Positions 19,487 through 27,984 of a stretch of DNA of 64,000 nt are shown in pieces; positions within the stretch are counted from its first letter, which is position 1, and each line of letters opens with the position of its first letter. Source of the stretch: Algoriphagus ornithinivorans (GTDB lineage Bacteria > Bacteroidota > Bacteroidia > Cytophagales > Cyclobacteriaceae); assembly GCF_900115305.1 (NCBI RefSeq), contig NZ_FOVW01000010.1:91296-155295 (forward strand), read 5' to 3'. The translations under genes were made by a program, and so were the position numbers. The notes beneath the pieces were generated by a model. It was not told the DNA's origin, did no database searches, and was given only the letters and a program-made list of their open reading frames with translations.

Positions 19487-20842
19487 TTATTTAGGAACCT
19501 GGTACTCAAATCCCAACTTATCCAATCCAGCCTGAATCTCAGGAGCATTCATAAATAGTTTCCAACCTAATCCTGAACGGTAATTTTCTATCATGGTCAC
19601 CATTGGACCTTGATCTATAGCCAAATAGCGCTGTGGAAAAAAGTTGTGATGAGGACTCATGGCATCGTAAAATCCATAAGGCCCAAGTACTTGGTCTCCG
19701 TAATTTTCATATAAATTTCTAATCACTTTCATGGACTCTTCGGGAGTATATACTATGGAAGAAACAGCTGCAGTTGGAGAAATGACTCCTGTGTCATTCC
19801 CCGGCCGATGTGCATCGTAAAAGTTGATAGAATAAGAAGCGGTAAGTCCCCAAAGATTCTCTCCATACCCGGAAAATTTATTCGGGTTTGCAATACACCA
19901 TGCTCGATTAATCAGTGTTTGGTTGGTGTTTTCCTGCCCATAATCTGCATAAGCATCTTTTAGCCCAAAAGGATGTAAGCCCAAATAGGAGTAATGTGCC
20001 CAAAATAGTGGTCCTCCCAACTCTTCCGCTCCATTATGCCTAAGTTGAAGAGGGAAGCCATATCCACCCGCAGAAGGAGCTTTGATATCTCCAGACCTAG
20101 CCCATCCCTGATGGTAAACCTCGGAGCTGATGCTATGTGTAGGAGAGGAGGCTGCTAGGATGTAAGTGATTAATACCTCATTGTATCCCTCCAAAGCGAA
20201 ATTCATGTCCCATCCAAAATTAGGGGACCAATGCCAGTATAAAACGTTCTGTCCTCCTCTTGTAAACCAACTCCAATCCATTTCCCTCCAGAGTTGATCT
20301 ATTCTTTCAGCAATGTTTTTTTCTAATTCATTGCCATCTTTATAGTATTCCCGCACAGCCAATAAACCTTGCATCAAAAAAGCAGATTCTACCAAATCGG
20401 CTCCATCATCCTTTGGGGAAAAAGGGACGGTCTTTCCAGTTTTTCCATCCAACCAATGTGGCCAAACTCCGTGGTAACGGTCTGCTTTTTCCAGAAAGTT
20501 TAAGATTTTCTCAAATCTTCCTGCAGCCTGAACTCTGCTGATCCAACCTCTTTCAATTGCTCCAAGAATTCCTATCAAACCCATGCCTGTTCCTCCAGTA
20601 GTGATCATATGGGCATCATTGGCCGGATAAACGCCATCCATGTGAATTCTTTCAGGTGCCATTCCAGAGTTAGGTTCAGCCCCATCCCAGAAATATTGAA
20701 ATGTGTAATATTGAATTGTATCCAATAGTTCTTCATCACTGAGTTTCGTGACATTTTCATCCGTTGCCTCGTCCATAGGGTCAGTCTTTGGCGAATCACA
20801 TGCAAACAACAATAGAAAGGGAATAATATAAATGGTTCTCAT
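19487..20842 (-). CDS. GH144-type beta-1,2-glucanase-like lipoprotein (glucoamylase family, PF10091)
   Basis: The 451-residue protein begins with a lipoprotein signal (IIPFLLLFAC, Cys15). The catalytic (alpha/alpha)6 domain shows TFQYFWDGAEPNSGMAPER, TGGTGMGLIGILGAIERGW and DGADLVESAFLMQGLLAVRE, with FNALEGY-type and YSFNFYDAHRPG-like segments later. This is the family formerly called glycoamylase and now including GH144 endo-beta-1,2-glucanases. It would degrade a glucan at the cell surface or in the periplasm. No SusC/SusD pair is near, so it is not in a classical polysaccharide locus. It is divergent from the pyrophosphatase gene. Confidence 0.88.
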   Translation of the reverse strand: MRTIYIIPFLLLFACDSPKTDPMDEATDENVTKLSDEELLDTIQYYTFQYFWDGAEPNSGMAPERIHMDGVYPANDAHMITTGGTGMGLIGILGAIERGWISRVQAAGRFEKILNFLEKADRYHGVWPHWLDGKTGKTVPFSPKDDGADLVESAFLMQGLLAVREYYKDGNELEKNIAERIDQLWREMDWSWFTRGGQNVLYWHWSPNFGWDMNFALEGYNEVLITYILAASSPTHSISSEVYHQGWARSGDIKAPSAGGYGFPLQLRHNGAEELGGPLFWAHYSYLGLHPFGLKDAYADYGQENTNQTLINRAWCIANPNKFSGYGENLWGLTASYSINFYDAHRPGNDTGVISPTAAVSSIVYTPEESMKVIRNLYENYGDQVLGPYGFYDAMSPHHNFFPQRYLAIDQGPMVTMIENYRSGLGWKLFMNAPEIQAGLDKLGFEYQVPK

Positions 20843-20925
20843 AGGACTTTGTTAGCTGGGAAATAAGTTAATGAATAGATAGGTAAAAACTTATTCAGAC
20901 CATATTTTTGACAAAAAATAAGTTT

Positions 20926-22173
20926 ATGAGGTTATTACTCTTAGGTTTTGTCATCGGTCTTTCAACTATTTTGAAAGCTTTTTCCCAGGATAAAGAAGAT
21001 CAATATGTGATTTTGATTTCTCTGGATGGATTTCGCTATGATTATGTGAACCGGTTCCAACCAGAAAATCTAAGCATGTTCATAGCAAATGGAACAGCCG
21101 CACAAGGCCTCATCCCTTCTTTCCCCAGCAAGACATTTCCCAATCATTATACCATTGCAACTGGTCTGAAACCCGAGCATCATGGCTTGGTTGATAATAG
21201 CTTTTATGATCCCAAAAAGGATAAGCAATACTCTATTTCTAACAGAGATGTAGTAACTGACGGCTATTGGTATGGGGGAACGCCGCTCTGGGTTTTAGCT
21301 GAGCAAAATGGGCTGACAGCTGCGAGTTACTTTTTTGTAGGAAGTGAGGCGGCCATCCAAGGAGTTAGGCCTAGTTATTATTTCGATTACGATGGTAAGG
21401 TTCCTAACCTGACTAGAGTCTCAAAAGTTTTTGAATGGCTACAACTTCCAGAAAATGAAAGACCAAGGTTGATTACCCTTTACTTTTCTGATATGGATGA
21501 CACGGGGCATGCATTTGGTCCATCTAATGATGCAGCACTGAGGCAGACACTCACACGTTTGGATAGGGAGTTAGGTGCTTTATTTGAAGGTTTGAAAAGT
21601 TTGGGTCTTCCCATCAATGTAATCTTGGTATCTGACCATGGAATGGTGGAGGTGCCTAGGGAGAACTTGATTAATTATGAACCCTTGGTGGATGGGGTAG
21701 AAGCACGAATTGTAAATTCGGGAGCTTTGTTGCATATGCACCTAAAAAATCCAGATGAAAAGGCTGAGATTAAAGCCTTGATAGAATCCAGAGGCAAGCA
21801 TATTCATGTCATTGATATTGCCGATCGGGAGTATTATCAGGATTTAAGTTTGCATGAGGATTTGATGGGAGACCTTTTGATTATACCTGATTTAGGATAT
21901 TATCTGACAGATGATCGCGGGATGTTTCGATACCAAAATCGGGCTGCCATGTCCAAAACTGAAGTCTTTGGAGAGCATGGATTTAGTCCTGATTATCAAG
22001 AAATGCAGGGGATATTTTATGCGAATGGTCCTGTTTTCAAAGAGGGACTTTTAATTGAGCCCTTTGAAAACATTCATATTTATCCCGTTATATGTGAAAT
22101 ATTAGGTTTACCTATTCCTGATTCAATAGATGGTCAGCTAGAAGTTTTAAAGCCAATTCTCAAAGAAAACTGA
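20926..22173 (+). CDS. Ectonucleotide pyrophosphatase/phosphodiesterase family protein
   Basis: A 415-residue exported enzyme of the NPP branch of the alkaline phosphatase superfamily. Motifs are ILISLDGFRYDYV (metal ligand), FPSKTFPNHYTIATGLKPEH with the catalytic Thr in KTF, YFSDMDDTGHAFGP, LVSDHGM and GEHGFSP for the remaining zinc ligands. NPP enzymes split nucleotide phosphodiesters and pyrophosphates to release nucleoside monophosphates in the periplasm. A short hydrophobic signal (LLLGFVIGLSTILKAFSQ) precedes the catalytic part. The ATG at MRLLLLG is chosen over an upstream TTG. Its stop overlaps the start of the truncated haemoglobin gene by one base. Confidence 0.93.
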   Translation: MRLLLLGFVIGLSTILKAFSQDKEDQYVILISLDGFRYDYVNRFQPENLSMFIANGTAAQGLIPSFPSKTFPNHYTIATGLKPEHHGLVDNSFYDPKKDKQYSISNRDVVTDGYWYGGTPLWVLAEQNGLTAASYFFVGSEAAIQGVRPSYYFDYDGKVPNLTRVSKVFEWLQLPENERPRLITLYFSDMDDTGHAFGPSNDAALRQTLTRLDRELGALFEGLKSLGLPINVILVSDHGMVEVPRENLINYEPLVDGVEARIVNSGALLHMHLKNPDEKAEIKALIESRGKHIHVIDIADREYYQDLSLHEDLMGDLLIIPDLGYYLTDDRGMFRYQNRAAMSKTEVFGEHGFSPDYQEMQGIFYANGPVFKEGLLIEPFENIHIYPVICEILGLPIPDSIDGQLEVLKPILKEN

Positions 22174-22571
22174 TGGATAGGGCTCAGATATCAAGTAGAA
22201 AGGAAGTTGATTTTTTAGTTCGCCGCTTTTATGATCAGGTTCGAAAGCATGAAGTTTTGGGGCCAGTTTTCAATCATGTGGTAAAGGATTGGGAGCACCA
22301 CTTGGTGCATTTAAGTGACTTCTGGGAAATGATCTTACTCCAAACAGGGCCTGGAAGGGGGAAATTTAATCCTACAAAGGTGCATAGAGAGGTAGATGCT
22401 CAGGTCAATCATCAAATTGAGCAGTCGCATTTTGGACATTGGTTGGAACTGTGGTTTGCAACCATCAATCGATATTTTGAGGGGGAAGTGGCTGATTATG
22501 CTAAAGAGCATGCCCGTCGTATGGGACATATGCTTTTTATGAGAATTTGGGAGGCCAGGAATAATTCCTAA
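22173..22571 (+). CDS. Group III truncated haemoglobin
   Basis: A 132-residue cytoplasmic haem protein. VDFLVRRFYDQVRKHEVLGP is the A/B helix region, WEHHLVHLSDFWEMILLQTG the E helix, and NHQIEQSHFGHWLELWFATI contains the proximal His in SHFGHWLELW. The lack of the glycine motifs of group I and II and the GRGKFNPTKVH loop are characteristic of group III. These proteins bind oxygen, NO or other small ligands; physiological roles are uncertain. The one-base overlap with the preceding gene (TGATG) implies translational coupling, although no link between a nucleotide pyrophosphatase and a globin is obvious. Confidence 0.94.
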   Translation: MDRAQISSRKEVDFLVRRFYDQVRKHEVLGPVFNHVVKDWEHHLVHLSDFWEMILLQTGPGRGKFNPTKVHREVDAQVNHQIEQSHFGHWLELWFATINRYFEGEVADYAKEHARRMGHMLFMRIWEARNNS

Positions 22572-22687
22572 TTCTTAATCCTTTGAATATCTGACCTTTT
22601 TTGTTAGCTTGATTGTACTATTTCAGGATTTTTTAATGCCTGACTCAATTGGCTGAATCTTGAATATTTTTACCTAATCAATGACTT

Positions 22688-23704
22688 ATGAAACTCAGAT
22701 TTGCACTCATTCAGCTTTGTTTATTCTTCTTTTTTGCCATCCCACTTTTAGCTCAGGAAGACTTATTTACCAATCAGGAAACCTTGGACTTGAAGATGAA
22801 ATTTTCCATCAAGGACATGAAGAAAAACACCAATGATTCTACTTATGTTGATCAAGTAATATGGTATAAAAATGAAGCAGGTGAATGGGAGGAATTGGAA
22901 GTTGAAATGAGGACTAGGGGGAATTTTAGGCTCAATAACTGCTATTATCCACCTATGCGTTTGAAGGTTAAAAAGAAGGAGCGAAAAGGAACTCCATTTG
23001 AAAACAATAAAAGTCTAAAACTTGTCATGCCTTGTAATCGGGCTAGCAATGCGGATTCCTACGTGATCAAAGAATTGATATGTTACAAGCTTTTTGATGA
23101 AGTTAGCGAGTATACTTTTTCCACCCGAATGGTCAGACTCCACTTTGAAAACGAGGATGATAAGAAAGGTGAACAGGAATTAATTGGTTTTTTGATAGAA
23201 GACGATGATGATGTGGCTGATCGTTTTAATGCAAAAATTGTAGATGATAAAAAGATCCTGGGGACTTTATTGGAAGACTCAGCGGCTTTGAGACATGATT
23301 TGTTTCAATTGATGATTGGGAACACCGACTTTTCAGGATTGTATAAGCATAATCAAAAAGTCATGCAATTGGACGAACGCACAGTGGTTCCCTTGGCATA
23401 TGATTTTGATATGACTGGCCTTGTTAATCCACCCTATGCACAGGTGAGTAATCTCGTCGATATTGAAAAGGTGACAGATAGATTATATCGTGGTTTTTGT
23501 AGAGATGAGGCAATCACCCAGACGATTCGAAAAGAATTTATCGCCAAAGAACAAAGTATCTATTCTGTAGTTAATCGATATAGTGATTGGTTAAGTACGG
23601 GAGAGAAAAAAGAAATTGACAGATTTCTGAGAGATTTTTTTGAAATCCTAAACAACGACCGGTCTTTTGAAAAGTTCGTAGTCACCTCATGTAGAAGCTA
23701 TTAA
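22688..23704 (+). CDS. Exported protein, possibly related to CotH-like kinases
   Basis: A 338-residue protein with a signal peptide (LIQLCLFFFFAIPLLAQ). The N-terminal half has MRTRGNFRLNNCYYPPMRLK followed by SLKLVMPC, similar in order to the substrate strand region of CotH proteins. The C-terminal half has LFQLMIGNTDFSGLYKHNQK and VVPLAYDFDMTGLVNPPYAQ, where the Asn/Asp and the DFD motif are placed like the catalytic and metal-binding acids of atypical kinases. I recognise similar proteins in Bacteroidota but know of no tested function. If the kinase relation holds it would be an extracytoplasmic enzyme. It lies alone between the globin gene and the FNT channel gene. Confidence 0.8.
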   Translation: MKLRFALIQLCLFFFFAIPLLAQEDLFTNQETLDLKMKFSIKDMKKNTNDSTYVDQVIWYKNEAGEWEELEVEMRTRGNFRLNNCYYPPMRLKVKKKERKGTPFENNKSLKLVMPCNRASNADSYVIKELICYKLFDEVSEYTFSTRMVRLHFENEDDKKGEQELIGFLIEDDDDVADRFNAKIVDDKKILGTLLEDSAALRHDLFQLMIGNTDFSGLYKHNQKVMQLDERTVVPLAYDFDMTGLVNPPYAQVSNLVDIEKVTDRLYRGFCRDEAITQTIRKEFIAKEQSIYSVVNRYSDWLSTGEKKEIDRFLRDFFEILNNDRSFEKFVVTSCRSY

Positions 23705-23747
23705 ACTTTTAGCTTAAAGTTTATCTTTATTGAATAAATAATTCTTT

Positions 23748-24623
23748 ATGATCTGGAAAAAGGAGAAAAGTCCTGAGCAGCAGGAAAAGGAGCGTCAAAG
23801 AGAAATTGATAAGGAAATCCATAATTCTGCTGAAGAAAAAAAAGACGGGACCAAAACTCATGGGGAGGTTCTCCGTGACCAGATTACTGATGCTCTTAAG
23901 ACATATGACAAAAACTCCAGTAGTATTCTACTCAGCTCTTTGACCGCAGGAATGGAGATTGGCTTTAGCTACTTACTGCTCGCTACGCTTTTTTACTTTT
24001 TGGAAGGGAAAATGGCAGAGGATACCATTTTTAAAATGATCGCTTTTGTCTATCCCATGGGATTTATTTTGGTGGTGTTAGGTCAGTCTATCTTGTTTAC
24101 CGAGCAAACGGCCCTGCTAACTCTTCCGGTTTTAAATAAGAAAAGGACTCCTCTTTCTATGCTCAAATTATGGGGACTGGTGATTAGTGGAAACTTGGTT
24201 GGGGGCTATTTTATTGGTCTATTACTGGTTTGGCTGGGTCCTAGATTGGAAATTTTCGATTTACATGTAATCGAAACCATTGCTCTCCACGTTCTCAAAG
24301 CAAAAATCCATGTAATATTGGTTAGTGCCATGGTTGCAGGTTGGTTGATGGGACTATTGTCTTGGTTATTGGCTTCATTCCGAGACACCATTAGTCAGAT
24401 TGTGATTATTTTCCTGATTACATCCGTCTTGTCTTTTGCGAGCTTACACCATAGCATTATCGGAAATATTGAGGTATTTACCGGAATGATCAGTTCGGAT
24501 AAAGTTCACCTGATAGACTACCTTTCTTTTCAATCCACAGCACTTTTAGGGAATGCATTTGGTGGGGCAATTTTCGTAGCATTACTCAAATACAGAGCTT
24601 TTGTGTTTAACATTGGGAAATAA
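23748..24623 (+). CDS. Formate/nitrite transporter family membrane protein
   Basis: A 291-residue protein with a hydrophilic, charged N-terminal region of about 55 residues followed by six membrane helices. Family segments are LLSSLTAGMEIGFSYLLLAT, PMGFILVVLGQSILFTEQTA, ISGNLVGGYFIGLLLVW and FGGAIFVALLKYR. FNT proteins form pentameric channels for formate, nitrite, hydrosulfide or related monovalent anions. The substrate is not readable from the sequence. The long charged N-terminus, rich in Glu and Lys, is characteristic of the YfdC-like subgroup. It is a single gene. Confidence 0.9.
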   Translation: MIWKKEKSPEQQEKERQREIDKEIHNSAEEKKDGTKTHGEVLRDQITDALKTYDKNSSSILLSSLTAGMEIGFSYLLLATLFYFLEGKMAEDTIFKMIAFVYPMGFILVVLGQSILFTEQTALLTLPVLNKKRTPLSMLKLWGLVISGNLVGGYFIGLLLVWLGPRLEIFDLHVIETIALHVLKAKIHVILVSAMVAGWLMGLLSWLLASFRDTISQIVIIFLITSVLSFASLHHSIIGNIEVFTGMISSDKVHLIDYLSFQSTALLGNAFGGAIFVALLKYRAFVFNIGK

Positions 24624-24709
24624 AAGATTTGATTAGCTACTATAAACTGAAGGTCTTAAAAATTGCCAGCTAAACCACATCTCCCTATTTTTAAGTAAAT
24701 AAAGGGAGC

Positions 24710-27247
24710 ATGCGAAAAATATTTTGTATTCTAATTCTGATCTTCTCAGGGAGAAATCCCGACAGCTTTGCTCAAACAGAGTCTTCTAATGGGATAGTCA
24801 TCAATTGGAACCTACTTCAAAATCAACTCGGAGAAAATTCTTTCCATGAGGCTAGCTTCGTGATAAAAAATCAAAGTAAAGAGCCGCTTGAAGCAGGGTG
24901 GGCAATTTACTTTAATACAATCTTTTTAGGTTTGAGACCCGAGGTTAATTCCGAAATTTTTGAGATCAAACATTTAGCGGGGGACTTTTTCGTGCTACAA
25001 GGTAATCCTACCAGTCCTAAGATTCCCGAAGGAGATAGCCTGTTAATATCTTATAAGTCTACTACTCCCCATTTGAAAAATTCACATGCTCCTCAAAGCT
25101 TAATTTTAAATTCTAACTCTGATCAAATTATTCCCATAGTAAAATATGAGGTGGATCAAATGAGTTGGAAAGATTTCATGGCTTACAGTAATGGTTCGGA
25201 GATCTTTATTCCAAGCCCAGAAAACCTCTATAAACAAAATCAGGAACTGAACTTATTCCCTTCAGAAAAATTACCGCCTTTTTTGCCAAGTCCAAAGCAA
25301 TGGATCTATCATGCGGCACCCATTAAGGTGAGTAATGCAGGCTTGGCAGTGGTTGGTGATAAGGCATTTGCAAGTGCTTCTGCTTTTTTAATAAAAAGAA
25401 TCAAGGAAGGGTATAATCCTCAAATTGACAGGAAAGAAACTCCAGTACAAATAAGAATTGCCACAAACGAAAAAATTCCAAGTGAAGGATATCATCTTGA
25501 AATTAGAGGTAAACGTGTATTGATTTTAGCTTCTGATGAAAAGGGGGCCTTTTATGGAGTTCAATCCTTCTTGGCCTTGCTTCCCCCAGGCTTTTGGGAT
25601 AATCAAACAAGCTCAATTGAATTGGTTCAAATTGAAATTGATGATTTTCCCTCTTATCCTTATAGAGGTTTGTTCTTGGATGTAGCAAGAAATTTTCAGC
25701 CTAAAGAGCAAATTCTAAAGTTATTAGACATCATGGCATTTTATAAATTGAATAAGTTTCATTTCAATTTAGCCAATGATGAGGGTTGGAGATTGGAGAT
25801 TCCGGGTTTGCCCGAATTGACAGAATTTGGGTCTAAAAGAGGTTTTTCAATTGATGAAAAGGAAGCTATATGGCCTTTTTATGGTTCAGGAGCTTCGGTA
25901 TTTAATTCCCCCGGAACCGGGTATTATTCCGTTGAGGATTATCAGGAAATCTTAAGCTATGCTCGGGAGCGTTTTATAGAAGTCATACCTGAATTTGGAG
26001 TTCCTGCACATTCAAGAGCAGCGATTTTGGCCATGGAAAGACGCCATGAGAAGTTCAGTCTTGCTGGAAATCTGGAAGCAGCGAATGAATATAGGTTGGT
26101 CGATCCCGATGATCAGTCAGTTTATCTCTCAGCTCAGAATTTTAAAGACAATACTATTTGCGTTTGCCAAGAGTCTACCTACTCCTTTTATGCTCACTTA
26201 GTCAAAGAAGTGAAAAAAATGTATGTCCAAACCGGTATAGAGTTGAAAACATGGCATACGGGTGGAGATGAAGTTCCACATGGTGTTTGGGCACAATCTC
26301 CTGTCTGCACGGATTTCATTCGAGCAAATAAAAATGTAACCCATGATCAACTGGGGGATTATTTCAGGTCTAGGGTTGGAGAAATACTTGAATTTGAAGG
26401 GATACAGTTAGCAGGATGGGAAGAAATTGGTCAAACATACAAGAATGGAAAAGCTATACCAAACCCTGAATTCTCCGAAAAAAATTGGACTTTATATGCA
26501 TGGAATGCTGTTGCTGGTTGGGGCAATGAGGACATGGCTTATCAGTTGGCAAATGCAGGATATCCTGTAGTGATTTGTTCCAGTTCTAATCTTTATTTTG
26601 ACCTAGCCTATGATTGGGACCCTGATGAGCCAGGCCACACCTGGTCAGGGGTAAGTGACCTTTATCAAGCTTGGAAAATAGTCCCTGAAAAACTTTTTCT
26701 ATCGCAGGATAAAACCATGGAAGGAGGTGAATGGGATTGGAAAGTTCAAGAAAGCTCATTTACAAAACTTACCGAATCAGGAAAAAAGAATATCAAAGGA
26801 GTGCAAGGGCAGCTTTGGACAGAAACAGTGAAAAGTCCCGAAATGCTGGAATATTATCTTTTTCCTAAAATGCTAGGCTTGGTGGAAAGAGCATGGAATG
26901 CTGATCCTGCATGGAGTAAAGAAGTGACTACAGCTCTAAAACTAGAAGCGAGAATGTCGGAGTGGAATATTTTTAGCAATGTTGTCGGACAAATTGAAAT
27001 TCCCAGATTGGAATCCATTTTTGGAGGAGTAGTTCTGAGGCTTCCTGCGCCAGGAATTCAGGTAAAGGATAGCTTTATTCATGCCAATGTTCAAAACCCT
27101 GGACTGATCATTCGCTATTCCACAGAAGGAGATGAACCTACCATCAATTCTCCTATTTATTCCAAGCCTATTCCTTATCAAAAGGGAATCTCTTTTAGGG
27201 TTTTCAGTCCTAAGGGGCAAGGAGGTATGACTAGAGTATTGGATTAA
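24710..27247 (+). CDS. Family 20 glycoside hydrolase (beta-N-acetylhexosaminidase)
   Basis: The 845-residue exported enzyme removes terminal beta-linked GlcNAc or GalNAc. Order: signal peptide; CHB_HEX-like N-terminal carbohydrate-binding domain (INWNLLQNQLGENSFHEASF); GH20b domain before about residue 315; catalytic barrel starting YPYRGLFLDVARNFQPKEQI; catalytic pair Asp520-Glu521 in WHTGGDEVPHGVW; and a C-terminal CHB_HEX_C beta domain (IRYSTEGDEPTINSPIYSKP). The barrel also shows VIPEFGVPAHSRAAI and WTLYAWNAVAGWG. Such enzymes act on chitin oligomers or glycan ends in the periplasm. Its last four bases overlap the end of the convergent SIS gene, whose operon contains a second CHB_HEX_C-like module. 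Confidence 0.95.
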   Translation: MRKIFCILILIFSGRNPDSFAQTESSNGIVINWNLLQNQLGENSFHEASFVIKNQSKEPLEAGWAIYFNTIFLGLRPEVNSEIFEIKHLAGDFFVLQGNPTSPKIPEGDSLLISYKSTTPHLKNSHAPQSLILNSNSDQIIPIVKYEVDQMSWKDFMAYSNGSEIFIPSPENLYKQNQELNLFPSEKLPPFLPSPKQWIYHAAPIKVSNAGLAVVGDKAFASASAFLIKRIKEGYNPQIDRKETPVQIRIATNEKIPSEGYHLEIRGKRVLILASDEKGAFYGVQSFLALLPPGFWDNQTSSIELVQIEIDDFPSYPYRGLFLDVARNFQPKEQILKLLDIMAFYKLNKFHFNLANDEGWRLEIPGLPELTEFGSKRGFSIDEKEAIWPFYGSGASVFNSPGTGYYSVEDYQEILSYARERFIEVIPEFGVPAHSRAAILAMERRHEKFSLAGNLEAANEYRLVDPDDQSVYLSAQNFKDNTICVCQESTYSFYAHLVKEVKKMYVQTGIELKTWHTGGDEVPHGVWAQSPVCTDFIRANKNVTHDQLGDYFRSRVGEILEFEGIQLAGWEEIGQTYKNGKAIPNPEFSEKNWTLYAWNAVAGWGNEDMAYQLANAGYPVVICSSSNLYFDLAYDWDPDEPGHTWSGVSDLYQAWKIVPEKLFLSQDKTMEGGEWDWKVQESSFTKLTESGKKNIKGVQGQLWTETVKSPEMLEYYLFPKMLGLVERAWNADPAWSKEVTTALKLEARMSEWNIFSNVVGQIEIPRLESIFGGVVLRLPAPGIQVKDSFIHANVQNPGLIIRYSTEGDEPTINSPIYSKPIPYQKGISFRVFSPKGQGGMTRVLD

Positions 27248-27978
27248 AGACCTAAAACCTTGCTTTTATATTTTTCCAGTAATTGCTCGTTAGCTTTATC
27301 TCCTTCATCAGTATTTGCACTATTGAATAATTCAGGCATATGACCTTTTTTGACAAGGATTTCAATAGACTGGGTTACAATTGCCTGAAGAAGTGCTGCA
27401 CTGATAATGGTTGAAGTTGCTCCAGTAGTATGTTCTATCCCTTCTAATTTAATTGCCGCATCACCGATTTCTCCAAAATTATCCAAAAATAAATCTGCTA
27501 TTTGAAACAGTTTCAAACCTGAAGTATGCCGGGAATCCACAGATTTACTGTGTGCATAATTAGTGATTGCGATTACTTTACTTCCTTGATTTTTAGCCGA
27601 CAAAGCCATTTCAATGCAGGCAGCATTTCTCCCGGAATTGCTGAAAACAATCAGGGTATCCAATGAAATGAATTTAAAATTTTCTAATAATTTGTGAATG
27701 TATCCTTCCTGCCTCTCCAAAATTGAGCTTTGTGAAGCTGAGATATGAAGCATAAGTTTAGGGTCAAGAATGGGCTTAATTCTGGCTAATCCTCCGGCTC
27801 GATAAAATATTTCTTCAGCCAATAAATGGCTATGGCCGGTGCCAAAAGTAAAAATCCATCCATTCTGTTGAATTGTTTCCGCTATCCAATTTGCAGCTTG
27901 GAGAATCTCATTTCTTTGATTGAATGCTTTTTCTAGCTTTTCATCAATCTTTTTTTTAAAGCTCAGATAACTCTCCAT
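27244..27978 (-). CDS. UPF0309-type SIS domain protein
   Basis: A 244-residue cytoplasmic protein of the sugar isomerase (SIS) fold. The segment WIFTFGTGHSHLLAEEIFYR followed by AGGLARIKPIL is the signature of the UPF0309 group, and LDTLIVFSNSGRNAACIEMA supplies the phosphosugar-binding serine motif. Later motifs are DAAIKLEGIEHTTGATSTII. SIS proteins bind phosphorylated ketoses or amino sugars and act as isomerases, lyases or deaminases, or as regulators. The position beside a GH20 enzyme suggests an amino-sugar phosphate as ligand; that is inference. It is the last gene of the four-gene minus-strand operon, six bases after the cytochrome/LRR protein gene. Confidence 0.9.
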   Translation of the reverse strand: MESYLSFKKKIDEKLEKAFNQRNEILQAANWIAETIQQNGWIFTFGTGHSHLLAEEIFYRAGGLARIKPILDPKLMLHISASQSSILERQEGYIHKLLENFKFISLDTLIVFSNSGRNAACIEMALSAKNQGSKVIAITNYAHSKSVDSRHTSGLKLFQIADLFLDNFGEIGDAAIKLEGIEHTTGATSTIISAALLQAIVTQSIEILVKKGHMPELFNSANTDEGDKANEQLLEKYKSKVLGL

Positions 27979-27984
27979 ACTTTC

